Below are positions 24,571 to 37,779 of a stretch of DNA of 64,000 nt, one piece after another. Below the pieces are notes generated by a model. The model saw only the letters and a list, made by a program, of their open reading frames with translations. It did not search any database and was not told the DNA's origin. Both the position numbers and the translations under genes were made by a program. The number at the start of each line of letters is the position of its first letter. Positions within the stretch are counted from its first letter, which is position 1. Source of the stretch: Torreya grandis (taxonomy: Eukaryota > Streptophyta > Pinopsida > Cupressales > Taxaceae); assembly GCA_037957365.1 (NCBI GenBank), contig JARHVA010003187.1:1861001-1925000 (forward strand), given 5' to 3'.

Positions 24571-26896
24571 TTGAACTCTAGGACCAAATGAGCCCATTAG
24601 CATTATCGTGTCTATCTATTTACCAGTTTGAACTAAGTGACATGAATTATTGTACTGATATTTTTGGATTTGTAGTGTCTCAGTGCATAACCATGTTACA
24701 CCATGATTGGAGTTTTGAGACTTGGTAGATCCTCTTATACAACTTGATGACTATAGTAAGTATGAGACATTAATGAAATATGTGTGGTACAATGAGTGTG
24801 TACCCTTAGGATCACTTGTATGCTCTTAGAGTTGTTAAATATTTGGTTTCTCAATTGTCTCTTTGGTGAAGATTATATAATTTATTTTGGTAGGTGAGTG
24901 CATAGTATTGTTCTTGAGTCATGAACAAGAGATTACTACCATAGTTTGATCACTTAGATCGAACATATCAAATATGAATACACCCTTCCTGGTAATCAAA
25001 TCACCTTTGTCATTTGTGTTTGGTATTGTGAGTGTTTAATAAGTAGGGGATGTTTCTCACTTAGATATATGTACTTTAGATTTTGTGTCTTATATTCACT
25101 AATCCTAGGAATGGAAAATCTTAGAAGACCATTTTTAGTTAGTACCACTTAGGAAGGTGGGAATTTTCCTATAAAAGAGTGTGGATGTCTTGGTTGTGAA
25201 TCATTTTGTGTTAGGAGTTTGTTTATGTGGATTAGTATAAAGTGTCATCACTCATAGTGGGTTTAGAGGTGAGTTATCACTTCCACACTTTTCTTTAACA
25301 TCATTTTTAAGCCCGTGAGAGGATTCATATTTTCATGATGTCAAAACTTGTTTCTAAAATGTGGTTTGGACTGTATGCCCTTGAGTTCATGGGATAATGT
25401 CATCTACTTCTTATTGAGAGAGTTTTTAAGAGTTTTGTTGTTGAGATGTTAGTTCTCTACTTTCTACTTTTGGCTTTTTAGAGTCTCTACTTTATCAAAA
25501 TTTATGAACTTAGACCAAGTGGAGAAGCAAATCTTGAAGTTATATTAATTCTAGATTAAGAACTATAATTTGATTATAAATGTTATGTTATTATATATCC
25601 TTGATTTAGTCTAATATTATTCTCTTATGTTTAGAGCTTGTTGTTTTGAGAGATATCCATGTACCTTCATTGAGAGCGAGTAGGGTATAGGATGTGCAAG
25701 ACATCATGGTAGTCTAAAAGGGTTGAGATAAAAAAATTAACTTGTTAAGTACTAGCCGAGCATGTACAGAGACATTGTCTTATTTGTTTCCTTATAAGGT
25801 TGTAAGGATAGTGTGATCCTTGCCTTTGTATGTTATGTTAATTTTAACAATATTTCCTCTTAATTATGAATCTAACACTTTAAGTTGAGTTGTGAAATAT
25901 GATAATAGTTATGTTTGGCTAGTAGAAACTTAATACAATTACATAATGATTGTATGATTTTCCTTGTATGTATGTTGGTACAAATGGAATTACTTAGCAT
26001 AGAGTATTGTTTTCTGTGATCTGTTAGTATAATATTGTAATTCATTGAACCTTATGCACATTTTTGAGATAATTAGGTTGTGAAAACCTAATAGAAGAGT
26101 GGTGAGTTAGGGATGTGAGTAATAAGCGATAGGAGTGGATCCTACTTAGTCTCACATTGAATCAATAGTTATTAAGTTCAAATCTGACATACAAACTTGT
26201 CAAATCTAAGATTTGACAAATGAACATATCAAATTTAGTCATATATCCATACGCATATATATGGTGGAATGTTTAATCCTTGATTTTATATACATTAAAA
26301 ATGCAATATTTCTAGTTCCTATTCATTATCATACTTGTCAAGAGCTCCATGTAGTAGTGATAATATTGAGATGTTATACATATCAAGAGCTACATATGAT
26401 GGAATAGTATTAACTTGTACACATCATTCTTGCCAGGTTCCCTAAATAGTTTTCTTTGGAATGGTTAAAAATCACTCTCTAGGTTGGAGATATGTGTAGA
26501 GGGACTGAAAGGTTTTATGGAACTCTCCCTGGTCATTTATTTTTGGCTTTTATTATGATCTAATAAACTTTTGAAAGGCAGTGAAACTTTTCTTAAGATA
26601 TGTATATAGGTTTTTCTTGTTAGTTTCTAGACCCCAGGGTGGTCATGGCAGAAACATTCAGAGTAAGTGACACTCATAAACCTTGTTTGCATAGTAGTGA
26701 GATTTCATAGAGCAGGGGCTTGTGGGACTAATACTCTAAAATAGTGTAATTTGAAGGAACTATGATGAGATATACAAATATTTTTTTATTTATTTGCTTA
26801 ATCTAATATTATATACCATGTTTTTGCATTGCTAAATAATATTTTTAAATCAGAACTTATATTTGAATCAGAGTCATTAGGAACGATGACTAGCTT

Positions 26897-26908
26897 TAGG
26901 GGGAAGGA
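26897..26908 (+). other. polypurine tract of the LARD
   Basis: TAGGGGGAAGGA directly abuts the TGTCACATC start of the 3' LTR. It is the most G-rich purine run in the neighbourhood and sits exactly where plus-strand priming is expected. Confidence 0.85.
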
Positions 26909-29900
26909 TGTCACATCTTGATTCTTCACCAGGCAAACTTGTTATATTATCCATGAATATTTATAGTTGACAAATTGAGATTTGACTATTTTTAACTAAA
27001 TTGTGAGATATATGTTGTTATAGGATAGTAGGATATCATTTAAGTTACATGATCACAATAATATGAGTTAGCTATAATTATATGTTTACTTTATGATCAT
27101 ATTGATTTGTCATTTTAACTATATTTTATGATGTATGTGTATCATGGGTGTTATGGTCCAACTACCTACTTTGCTGTGAGGTTGACTCAAGAGAACCCAT
27201 CCCTCAGAGTGTGATAGAGGGAGAGCATCATGAGAGAAGGTGATGTAGATAGAGACATCAGAAGATAGAGAACTGGTGGGAACCCCTGCAGACACCGTAT
27301 AAATAATTCACGTTAGATACATGATTTGAATAGTTAGCATGGTGTGTTTAATATTGTTACATTTAGATTTACTTGCACATAGTTAGTCTAGTTTAATGGT
27401 TAATTAGGACTTATTTTGCATGCTAATCATATTTATAACCAATAATATTTAATAATTTGAATAAAGTTGAATTTATTGATTAACAAATTTATCATTAAAT
27501 CATATTTATTTTAATAACTAGTAAATATAATCAAAAGCATATAAAATTAAAAAATAAATCTAAATAAAAAACAAAAGAGAAGAAATACATTTAATAATGG
27601 AGAAAAATAGATAAAAAAAAGTGGTAATTTTTCATAAAGGAAAGATCGGTTAAAAAGGGCTACGCCTATTAATTGCTAGGAAAATTATGAAAGAAAGGAG
27701 GGTGTTTCGCAAGGAAAAGGGAGATGGGACAAGAAGAAGAGAATGGAAATGAGCAAAAATAAGGAGATCACAAAAGGAAAGAGCTATTGAGAGGAAGTAA
27801 AGACCAAAAATGGACTATCAGGGAAGCGCTTGAGTCACAATAAAAATCTTAACCGCTGTGTTTTCTTTAGAAAATTATATGATTTGGAATTATCTTGGCA
27901 AGAATATGTCACCATAATAAACAAGTTGTTGATAGTTGTCCAGTATTATATATTTGATTACCAATCTTTTTTGTGAATCATAGTTTTAGACAACGTAATT
28001 TTTGTATACTAGAGTCATTGTATGTATTTTTAAACCCATTAGTTGAGTATACAATGAGATTGTTGAACATTTATATATATAGCTATAATAAATTAATGTA
28101 TTATGTGTGTAACTCGATGAATTAGTACATGCAAAATGTTAAGTGGTATAAGTATGGGTTGAGCAATGTAAATTGATGTTTTCAAAACTGCAACATGCTA
28201 GTGTGATTAATACATATAGGCATCGACCTGATAATAGACTAAACTATAATGTAAACTAAATATTTGTAGTTATATCAATTTTTAATTTTTAATAAGTCAT
28301 TGTAGTGTGGCATCGAACCATGTTAGATGGGTAGCATATGCATTCTGTAGTGAGGCATTGAACCTCCCATCCGTGGTATTAGTTGTATAGCATCACTTAG
28401 TTTATGTATTTGCTAGTGGTTCAACATTAATTTGATCCAAATGTCTTATTATCATATCTAAATTTAAATACTAGTGGCCTAGGTATGCAACAATTTAATT
28501 TACATAGCAAGTGCATAAGGTGCCGACCTATAATTAGATTGAGATACCATTAGAAACAACTATAAGCAAGTGCATTAAGGTATCGATATAATTAATAGTT
28601 ATTTTATAATTTACAGGCATGGATATATGAATCCATAAGGCATCATTGTATTTTAAAAAAATGAACATTGATAACTAACCCCCGCAATGCATCATTGCAT
28701 GTTTTATTCCTAGTGAATTTAATATATGGAAATGACATTAGCTGATAGTATACCTTTACCTGTATAAAATATAATAAGTCACCGAAGTTTACTCTCAATT
28801 AGAAAAACTAGTTATGAATCCAATGACTAGGCAAGGGAAGGAAATAAAGAGACTCCTCAATTAAGCAACTGGTATACATAAGATTAGATTATATTTAATA
28901 CTTATTACAAATAAAAAAGTATGTAATTCACTTCAGATTTCAAATAGGACAGTTATATGTCTAGAAGAATATGTTGGATTTAAATAGCAAATCGGTCTTA
29001 ATGATGGGGATCTATAATTACCGGTAGTTGCTTTATTAAGTGTGGAAATGAATTATGAGATGAGTTACAATTAAAAGATTTAGCGAGTTAAACTAAGCTA
29101 TACTCCTCTAACACCATGTTTATGTCTTTTATAACTAACTTGGATTAGGTAATATTACAGGCAATATTAAACCTATGAGATTGAATTAATATCACATATA
29201 CATGTTGGATGTGTACAAACTTGAATATGAGTACATAATAGTTAACGGTCAATAGATGTGATCCCCTTATAAAATATATAAATTGGATAGTAGAATAAAA
29301 AAGGACCATAGTTATAACTTACCATAATCATAAAAAAAATATTCACTAAAGCTTGTGGAATATAAAACATGGTCTTCTATTATAACCATGGTAGTATTAT
29401 TTTATAGCTTGGGGTACAAAACCCATTGTACAAATGTAAAACTATATAAGCTACATTTTTATGTTTACACAAAATGAACATAGGTATGATATTGCTTACT
29501 AGCTTACACTTGAAGGAAGGAGTGTGCTCCTCTAACTATAGTTACTCATATGATTGTAAACTATAGAACTATGTTTAATAGAGATCTATGTTTTATGTGC
29601 AGACCAACACTATTGTATAGGGTCTAGATCATATGTTTTGACTCAGATGATTAATAGGAATCACATTCATTCAACTTATAACATAGATTATGAGCTAATT
29701 GACACTTTTCAACCATAGTTGTATGTATTTATATTTATAATTAACATTGTCACCTGAGGAATCTATGAGTACTAGGATAATATAACATATAAGAATTGGT
29801 CAAGAAAATTGAGAGTTGTGAACTATGTCAAATAAAATCTTAGGCTCCTAATATAATATTTAATGATAGATGTATATTTATAACTTAACATGGGTCTTCG

Positions 29901-31943
29901 TTATCTAGAGATAAATTATGTGATTTGAGATCCTTAGAGTTATAAATGTCTATAAGGAGCTCTTGATTAAAGTATAATTAAATAGTAAATATAGTATTTA
30001 CATATCATTTGAGTACTTACATATCGTGCATGTACAAATACTCGTATATAAGGATTATACCTATAACTAAGTGATTAAACAAGTCGTAAAGTGTCCATGA
30101 GACTGGAACTATAATCTTGAGAAAATGATCACCTAAAAAAATAATTAATTTAATTAAATAAAATAATATGGAATAACTTAGTCAATGAGTTATATGACTC
30201 TTAAGAATAATATGATCGAGTTGTTGAGATATATTTACATCCAGTAGTCAATACTTGTGTATAGTATATATTGTAAGTATATTTTGTACAAGTGTTTAAA
30301 TAGATATTTAGTGTATATTGGGGCATCATGATACATGATTTTAAGTTACATTTATTTGAATGCTAGTATGCAATTTAAACTTAGGGTATACTAGGATGGT
30401 ATAATTTTGTACTTGCTTGATTGTTATTATGTATGTAGGTCATTTATTTTTTTTAAATCATAAGTTTGATTATGTATTTTTATGTAATTGTGAACTATGA
30501 TAGTATGGAATATTTTAAATTGCTATAGTATAAATATATATTACACTAGGATGGTACATACTATAATTATTATGTTTAGACTCACATCTACGTTTGATTA
30601 ATTAAATGTATGTGTGTTGGTTATTATTGTTAATAATATATCTTGTAACAATTAGTAAGACTTTATGTATGTGTGCATATAATTTTGAGAGTTTAATGAA
30701 TGTTATAATAATATATTATTGTGTTCTATGGGAACTATGACTTGCTTCGTTATATCTAGTTACTTGAATATAAGCTTATGTTTCTATATATTTAAGACTA
30801 TTTTATATGACTAGTTATAAAAAAATTAGTAAGATATGTCTTAGAATACTAGACTATGGTAATATGGGTTATCATAGAGTGTAGTATATTTAGAAACTAA
30901 TTATGATAGTGAAAATATGTAGTTAAATGTGTATTTACTCAAGTGGTATAAACTGTAGTTATTATTTCTAGTATGGGATAGAAAATAATGTAAGATTCAT
31001 TCATACGTTTAATGAAATAAATATATATTTTCATTACTTCTATGTTTAGCATGTTATATGATATATTTGTTAGTAAGATGTAAAATTTTTGTAACTTATA
31101 GTTGAATTTTATTTGATCAATTTGAATTGTTGTTACAAAGTAAGGAGTGAGATGGACTTCACTAACTTACTAGCATCACAATGCCAAATGAAAGCAGTTT
31201 GATTAAGTGGTGTATATGAATTTAATTGATCTATAGATTGTTATTATTTATAAAACTTTACGTTAAAGTATGTTTAGTGAGACATTATCATTTTGTTAGT
31301 ATGATTTATATGTTTGTGTGATATCTTAGACTAAAATGGTTTTCTTTGATACACTGCATGTTTCATTTAGAAATCATACAACACATAGGTACTTGCTTAT
31401 TTCTATGGATTCATGTCTCATCACTATCTACTCATCTGTGAAGGGAGGGTCATTTCTTGATGAGATTAGTGTGGGGGATCATTGATTCATGGTTGATGTA
31501 AAAAAGCAATCAGATGATGTTGTCCCTCTCCATAACAGTATTACTTATCAAGATGACACTTGACATTGCTACAAATACTTGAGTTCAGAAACTATGCTAT
31601 GGGAGAGCCATGTATCTTATATGTACATTATATTGTATTATACTTATAATTGAATATTATCATGAAGAGTTGTAATTAATTATTATTGGACATTGATAGC
31701 GGTAGCTATAGACTTGTATCAGTTGTAGCTAAGTTAATATAATTACTTTATATATTTGCATTTTGATGTACTATCATGATAATAAAGATCAGTGATGTGT
31801 GAAGTAATTTACTTGTTTTCTAATATCACTCTTTGAGTATTTCATATGGTCTTTGTAGATTCTTGTGGTGCAATCTATTTTTTGTATGTGTATTTAATTA
31901 AAAAAATCTCATATTTTTAGTTGACCCCAACAGGGTTGTTACA
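26909..31943 (+). repeat. LARD 3' LTR (uninterrupted, 5,035 bp)
   Basis: It starts TGTCACATCTTGATTC and ends CAGGGTTGTTACA. It is collinear with the 5' LTR and represents the element's native LTR length. No conserved open frame was found in it. Confidence 0.9.
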
Positions 31944-32066
31944 AGGATGTAGGTCCTCTCGAGGATGGTACGTGTTTCAGTTGTGTCTTTGAGTCATCTT
32001 CTTCTATTGGAGATCATTGCTTCCCCTTCTTGTCATTTGGCGATGAGACCTAAAATTATTATGAAC
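31944..32066 (+). pseudogene. degenerate LINE-type ORF1, copy 2, 3' remainder
   Basis: From AGGATGTAGGTCCTC this matches copy 1 from about 15.40 to 15.52 kb (GGAGATC, TTCTTGTC, TGAGACCTAAA blocks in order). It is therefore the continuation of 16575-18278 across the LARD insertion. Confidence 0.75.
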
Positions 32067-32713
32067 TCGTCAGTTAAAAATAAAGGATAGATAACATACA
32101 CTGAAACATGGAGATCAAATGTAGAAGAAATGGTGAAGGATGTTACTTAATGGATGATGGAAGGCCTTCTCTCCCGACATGGAAGAAGATTGGCCCAAGC
32201 CATTATTTGTTTTGATTGTTGTGCTTAGCTTAGTGGATTGTTCTCTATTTTCTTGTTGGTTGTTGTCAACCTTTTTGTTAGCTATAGGCAAAATTTTCAT
32301 TAATGGCCATCTAGTTTGTTGATTGTATGCTAATGATTCGGATGTTATTTTCTTTATTGGTTGTGACCTAATTGCTCTGATGGTTATTTATTATATCATT
32401 TTTTATTGATTGTTCGTTCATTTGTTGATCAACTTTATACTAGATTGTAAAGTCCTCTCAAAACTCTTACCCTTGATCAAATCAAAAAATATATTATTAT
32501 AATAATATATAATTAATTATATATCTAATCATAACACTTATATATATAATTTTATAATAATATATATTTATGCTCTTGTCATTCATCATATAATTGCAAC
32601 CCTCTAGAATAGTTGCGAACTTGTGGCTACTTTAGCTTACCTTTTGATGCTTTAGACATAAGTTTCAATAATCCTAAAAAATTCACACTGCATGTATACA
32701 GTCTAACAAAGAA
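32067..32713. other. non-coding interval with a dispersed repeat fragment
   Basis: No gene is seen. About 32594-32680 shares an approximately 90-bp block with about 43518-43600 (CGAACT, GTGGCTACTT, AAGTTTCAATAAT). A TA-rich tract lies at 32487-32570. Confidence 0.6.
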
Positions 32714-33460
32714 TTAATTGTATTTCATAACTTGCCGTGCGGTATGATATGATGCGATATTTTCCACCATGCCCATAGTGGTGGGCTCCGTAGCATCCGT
32801 TAAATCTTCAACCCACTTTGTTTTTTCGAAAAAAGAAATCAGTGCATTCGTAAGATAAGATTCTAGATGTAACCTAGTGTCATAGAGTGACAGGGCATTC
32901 AAACGTTGGTTTCTACATCAAATCGCAGCGCCCCTGGTAAGCTTTATCTACCTCAATGCATATAAATTTCAAAGTGCAGGGGCCTTCATCGTAGAGATGA
33001 GTCTCAGATGGTGTCTCTACCTTGAGACTGAAAATATAGGAATTAATTATAAATATTGTGCAAAATTACACTACCAGTTACAAAATTCTTGACGGTATTA
33101 TCAAACATTTGGTAAAGTTCTTCCAGTTGTATGATAGATTTGTACGCTTCTTTCTCACATAGAATTTAATTTGGATTCGTGTATAAACTAATTTTACCAA
33201 CCTTTGCAGACTGGCAAAGAGCAGCATCTATGTATAGTGGATTGGGAAGAGAATTATTTATTGCCATCTTACATGCCAATTCTGAGATGATCTCTGTTTT
33301 CATTCACCCAAACAACAATAGTGATGCTTTATGCAAATGTGAAGGCTTCCGGTAAGTAATTATGTTCTAATTATCGGCGGAGAAAACTTAGCTCGTTGAG
33401 GCTAAACTTCTGAATCGCCCTTCAGCTGAAATATGTTGTCCTCGGCACCTAAATCTGGCC
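32714..33460 (-). pseudogene. exon-like fragments of an unrecognised gene
   Basis: The minus strand holds four coding-like stretches separated by short gaps. Near 33.42-33.48 kb one reads GSEIGPDLGAEDNIFQLKGD. At about 33.18-33.31 kb another reads KTEIISELACKMAINNSLPN and continues to about LYIDAALCQSAKV. At about 33.06-33.16 kb there is EAYKSIIQLEELYQMFDNTV. After a TATATTTTCAG acceptor, about 32.92-33.03 kb reads VETPSETHLYDEGPCTLKF; a stop and frame change then lead to NALSLYDTRLHLESYLTNAL at 32.7-32.9 kb. I do not recognise the protein. Stops between the pieces, if not in introns, make it a pseudogene. On the plus strand 33210-33351 also has an acceptor-like and donor-like edge, so the strand is not certain. 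Confidence 0.3.
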
Positions 33461-33479
33461 CTATCTCGGATCCACCACA

Positions 33480-35520
33480 GAAATTAAACAAATTTCAAAA
33501 GTCTCTTCACCAAAGTATAGAACAACCCAAAAAAAAAAGAATTCCAATCCAACATTCACTAATTACACGCTAAGCTGTTCTTTCTAGCCATTAAGCAAAA
33601 ACTTGGAAGCTTTCACTACTCTGCTACTGGCAAGATTGGAAGCAAACACCACCTACTCAGAAAAATCTCAAAGTGCACTGAAGACTGCTGATAAAAAAAG
33701 ATTTGACTCTTTGAAACACTAATGCAATGAAAGATTTTTTATATTGAAATCAGATTTTGCCCTGCATAAAGCATTAGTGTTTTGATTCTGTGTAATGTGC
33801 TGATGGCGAGGGGGAAGGTGATGGTGAAAATGAAAGGGATAAAAAATATTTCTAGTTGCGCATATGCCCCTAAGACACCTACTGTGAACATTTGATACGT
33901 GTTGTTCCCACGTTTGATGTTTGACACGCATCTGACCTTTGACATATGTCTATTTTGAACCTTTACAATTACCCTACAAAATAAAGGTAGATAAACAAAT
34001 TGGTATTTAGTAGACATTATCATTGAAATAAAAAATGCGATTAAATATTTTTGCAATATCATATATTTATATTTTCAAATTGTGAAAATGAAATTATCCA
34101 AATCCTTTTAATATATGTGATAAAAATGACAAAACATGATAGCACCATGTGGCATTCCATATATGTGACATGACATGATACAAACAATTGACATGGGTTC
34201 ATAAACGTTAAGTGAGTAAACTGTTCTCTTTAGAGTTAAGTGGTCAATATATGTCAAGAGTGTTGGTACAGGACACAATGTTTTTATTTATAGGATACCC
34301 GGTCATTAGTTTTTAAGAAACCACATACAAGTGGTTGTGTTAGCATAGTAGAGAATGTACAGTTGGCGAATAATTGAGTAAAGCAAAGGCAACATGGTAT
34401 AATTAGGTATCTTCTATGTATTTTAGATTTCAAATATCATTTATTAGTGGATTTTCTAATGACAATTGATTTAATTAAAAAGATTTGGGAAGTGTCATCT
34501 AATATAACTATGAACAATCAACACCTCCCAAACCTATGAGTTTTTTCTACACCAACTACACTCCGTTGTACAATGTGTATACTAACTTTTGACCCAAGAT
34601 AACAAAATAACATTTTATGTAGTGTTAAACACAAAATATATAGACAGATGGATAGGTCCCAAATAAATATATAAGCCAATGGATGGAGATGTATAATACC
34701 GAGTTAACTCTCCAATTTTAAGGTAGGATACCCATTGTTGGAAAAATTAATGTGAACCATACATCTTTGTACTAAGAATCATAATCGCCCTATAGAAAAT
34801 AGGTTAATGCTAAAATGCCACATCATAAACATCTGTGTAACCTTTGTTTGGGTCTTGACATCTTACTGTTGAGAATGCGTTGATACCTGATGCTACTTGT
34901 GAAGTTGATTACCTTTACCCATTGGGCCCCAAATGAATTCAGTTGCAATATTATCATTGCACCCGTCACATGACTCCTCCAATCTATTAAAGCTTCTCTA
35001 TCTGCAACCTCGTTAAAAAGATTCATTCAATGTGAATATTTCATAGTATTATGTAAAATTTGTACAACAACAATAACAATGTTGTAACTATTGTTATATA
35101 CCATAAAAAATACTTACGAATTAATTTTTCATTCTATTAAAAAGATGAGTGACAAATATTGTGAAAATGTTTACCATTTCAATAACATACATAAAATTTT
35201 AGACGCTGAGTTTTCTATTTCATGAATGCATTTATGATGGTGACACATTATTTTGAGTAGATCAGCATGAATTTCTATTAAATTAAAATATCATTGATCA
35301 ATCTACCTTTAAATTTTATTCTATATACTTGATTTCAAATTATGTTATATGTGCAAATTACTATAAATGATAATAAGAAAGAAACAAAAAAAAAAAAAAA
35401 AACACTCTAGCTTCCCTTGCACCTTTGGGGCAACTGCCAGTGGATATTATTATTAAAGTGTTGTGAAATAAGGGAGTTGTGTAATAAATTAAAATATAAA
35501 TAGTAAAAGACTAAAATATT
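33480..35520. other. non-coding interval
   Basis: I see no gene, LTR pair or structured RNA. Short open frames on the minus strand around 33.7-34.06 kb and 34.8-35.0 kb show no recognisable motif. An A-run is at about 35388-35402. Confidence 0.5.
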
Positions 35521-35530
35521 AAAAAAATTA

Positions 35531-35881
35531 TATAGTGTGATTTGAAATATTGATGTAAAAAAATTAATACAGATTAATTTAAAAAATATTTTATTAGTGT
35601 GGAAACATTATCTTTTTTATGGTTAAAATAAATGATTATTTTATTGGTGTGTTCTAAGTTTTACATCAGAGGTGTTTTTATTACAAGTTGACTCCTAAAA
35701 AAATCACATAGTGTGACCCAAAATATTGATTTAAAAAATACACAGATTAATCTAAAAAACACTTCACTAATTCATGGATTATGGAAACACACACACACTC
35801 TCTCTCTGATGGTTAATATAAATTTTTATTTTATCAGTACGTTCTGATTTTTATGTCAGAGGTGTTTTTATTGACAAGTTG
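35531..35881. repeat. 176-bp tandem duplication
   Basis: Two diverged adjacent copies begin at TAGTGTGATTTGAAATATTG (about 35532) and TAGTGTGACCCAAAATATTG (about 35708). Both run through AGAGGTGTTTTTATT. The second copy has gained a compound CA/CT microsatellite at about 35790-35808. Confidence 0.8.
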
Positions 35882-36689
35882 TTTCCATAGATTTATCTCT
35901 GTATTTAGCATATACTCTCAAGAAAACCCTATTTTATTAAAGTTTTTACATACACTCAAATAGTGTCACATTTTCATCTGATATGCTATATGTCATTGGT
36001 GCAATGATAAAGCCTCTATAATCAACATGCAATTTTTTAATCACCACAAAGTTTAGTAGTTTGCAAATTTCTTTGCCTTGACACTACTACCTCTGCGAGA
36101 CACAATGACCGCACATTTCTGCCAATTCACACTCATTCGTTCATTGTGGATATTAAATGGGTATGTCAAAAAAATACTAATAAATATCACAATATTAATC
36201 GTAGATAATAATAAATAAAATACAAATCAGAGCCTAAATTTGATGGCCATATGACGATATTTACCTTCATTTTTTAGATTGTATTATGTATGCAAGATAA
36301 AATATCAGGTAGACTGTCAAAAATTATAAAAGACAAGAATATATCTCATTGGCTATTACCAAGCCACTAAACCAATTCACCAACATCTCATTGGCTATTA
36401 TATATCTATTATTAATATAGTATATATATTATATACTTATCTATTATTATCACATCCCTTGCAACGTATTCAGAGACAACTTGCACAAAAAAGATTTTGA
36501 AAGGGTTTTCTCAAACTTTTTTGACTTAATGAAACACTCTCAAACATATGTTTGCCATGACAATATGCGGTTCACAAAATACTTCAAAGAGACTTGTTTT
36601 CATTGATATGACACTTTTTAAAATCATGTATTGAGTAACTGAAATAGTTCAGTGGAAGTTACAAGTTGTATTGAAATATGTGACATGTT

Positions 36690-37090
36690 ACTGAACTTTG
36701 CATATGTATTCGATTGGGTTTCTTCAAGTCCACCCAATGAAATACCATGTCATTTTACTGCACAATCAACCCCTAACTCACCTTGAAATGTTTCATCGCT
36801 TTCATGTTTTGTATTGCTTTACCCTTCCACACCACGTTTCCATTGCTCAAGCTCTCCGTGAAATAAAATGTTTCCTCTCAGTACAACTCATTTCCATGTC
36901 ATTTGAAGTAACCCACCACCTCATTTTCCACCATCACCTCCACTAGAAATATAAAATTATTATTGCTTAACATTGTGTGCACAAAAGGTAAAACAAGGTC
37001 AACAATCATGGGTTTTGGGTAAGGTAGAATGCCCAATTTGTACTTTTTCACTTTATAAAATCTCACTTCACCAAAACATCAAATAACACC
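36690..37090. repeat. dispersed repeat, copy A (see 43090-43440)
   Basis: About 350-400 bp is collinear with 43090-43440 in the same orientation, sharing CATTGCTCAAG, CACCTCATTTTCCAC, TCCACTA, AATATAAAATTATTATT and CTTTTTCACTT-type blocks. The apparent 82-residue open frame here is not preserved in the other copy, so it is not a gene. Confidence 0.7.
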
Positions 37091-37229
37091 CCTCCCAATA
37101 TAAATTGCATCTTTAGGAAAACTGCTAATTATAAAAATTACTTTAAACAAATTATTTTTATATTAAACATCATTATATATAGTTTATAAGAGTTGACAAC
37201 ATATAAATCCTTTAACCAATAAGTTGTGT

Positions 37230-37685
37230 ATTTGAAAATTTATTAATTTTATTTTAGAATATACCTATAATTTAATCTCATCTCTTTGCTTTTAGATTTT
37301 ATTAATTTTATTTTTGGAAATTTTTTAACATACCAATAATTTAATCTCATTTATTTATATTTAAATTTTGTTAATTTCATTCTAAAACATATTAACATTT
37401 TATTCCCATCCCCTATAAACACATCATAAATTTTATCTCTTTTTAAAATTAATTTATTTTAAAATGTATTGAAAAATTAATCTCATCTTTTCGAAATGTT
37501 TGTCTCATCTCTATAATCAATATTTTTAAATTTCATTTTAAAAAATACCCGCAATTTAATCTCATCTCTATAATCAATATTTTTAAATTTCATTTTAAAA
37601 CATACCCGCAATTTAATCTCATCTCTATAATCAATATTTTTAAATTTCATTTTAAAACATATCCACAATTTAGTCTCATCTCTAC
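37230..37685. repeat. 57-bp minisatellite within an older TTTAATCTCAT repeat
   Basis: Three near-identical 57-bp units occupy about 37502-37680, each with CTCATCTCTATAATCAATAT and ACCCGCAATTTAAT. The preceding 270 bp consists of diverged versions of the same words. The minus-strand open frame with a 19-residue period is a product of the repeat. The same words recur in the 266-bp tandem array at 45.4-46.3 kb. Confidence 0.85.
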
Positions 37686-37779
37686 TCCCTTCAAACTAAA
37701 TCATAAAGATTAATCTAAAACATCAAGCTAAAAAATAGGGACACGATTTTCTAAAAACTTAGAAACTAAAATCTTCTCT

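Larger units (their letters stand above)
24551..26908 (+). other. LARD internal domain, non-coding
   Basis: This 2,358-bp interior has no retroviral motif and no frame longer than chance. It begins with the primer-site-like sequence and ends with the purine tract. If the element moved, all its proteins came from another element; any packaging signal would have to lie in this interval or in the LTR R-U5. Confidence 0.8.
18279..31943 (+). mobile_element. LARD-type non-autonomous LTR element with giant LTRs
   Basis: A 13,665-bp insertion splits ORF1 copy 2. It begins TGTTAC and ends GTTACA and is flanked by the 5-bp duplication AGGAT (18274-18278 and 31944-31948). Copy 1 at 15.40 kb shows the uninterrupted site. 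The two direct terminal repeats are 18279-24550 (6,272 bp, of which 1.2 kb is a later insertion) and 26909-31943 (5,035 bp). They are collinear with a constant starting offset of 8,630 bp and differ at roughly 12-15% of sites by eye. A primer-site-like sequence follows the left LTR and a purine tract precedes the right LTR, fixing plus orientation. The interior is only 2,358 bp and has no gag or pol. LTRs of 4-5 kb around a short non-coding interior define LARDs; a gypsy-type partner is likely but unproven. Confidence 0.88.

Noticed and set aside
33210..33351. Plus-strand exon with CTTTGCAG acceptor and GTAAGT donor
   Set aside because: The splice signals look good, but the minus strand of the same DNA gives more convincing coding sequence that continues into neighbouring fragments. 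Kept only as an alternative.
37483..37668. Open frame with a 19-residue periodic protein
   Set aside because: It is the translation of a 57-bp AT-rich minisatellite, not a repeat protein.
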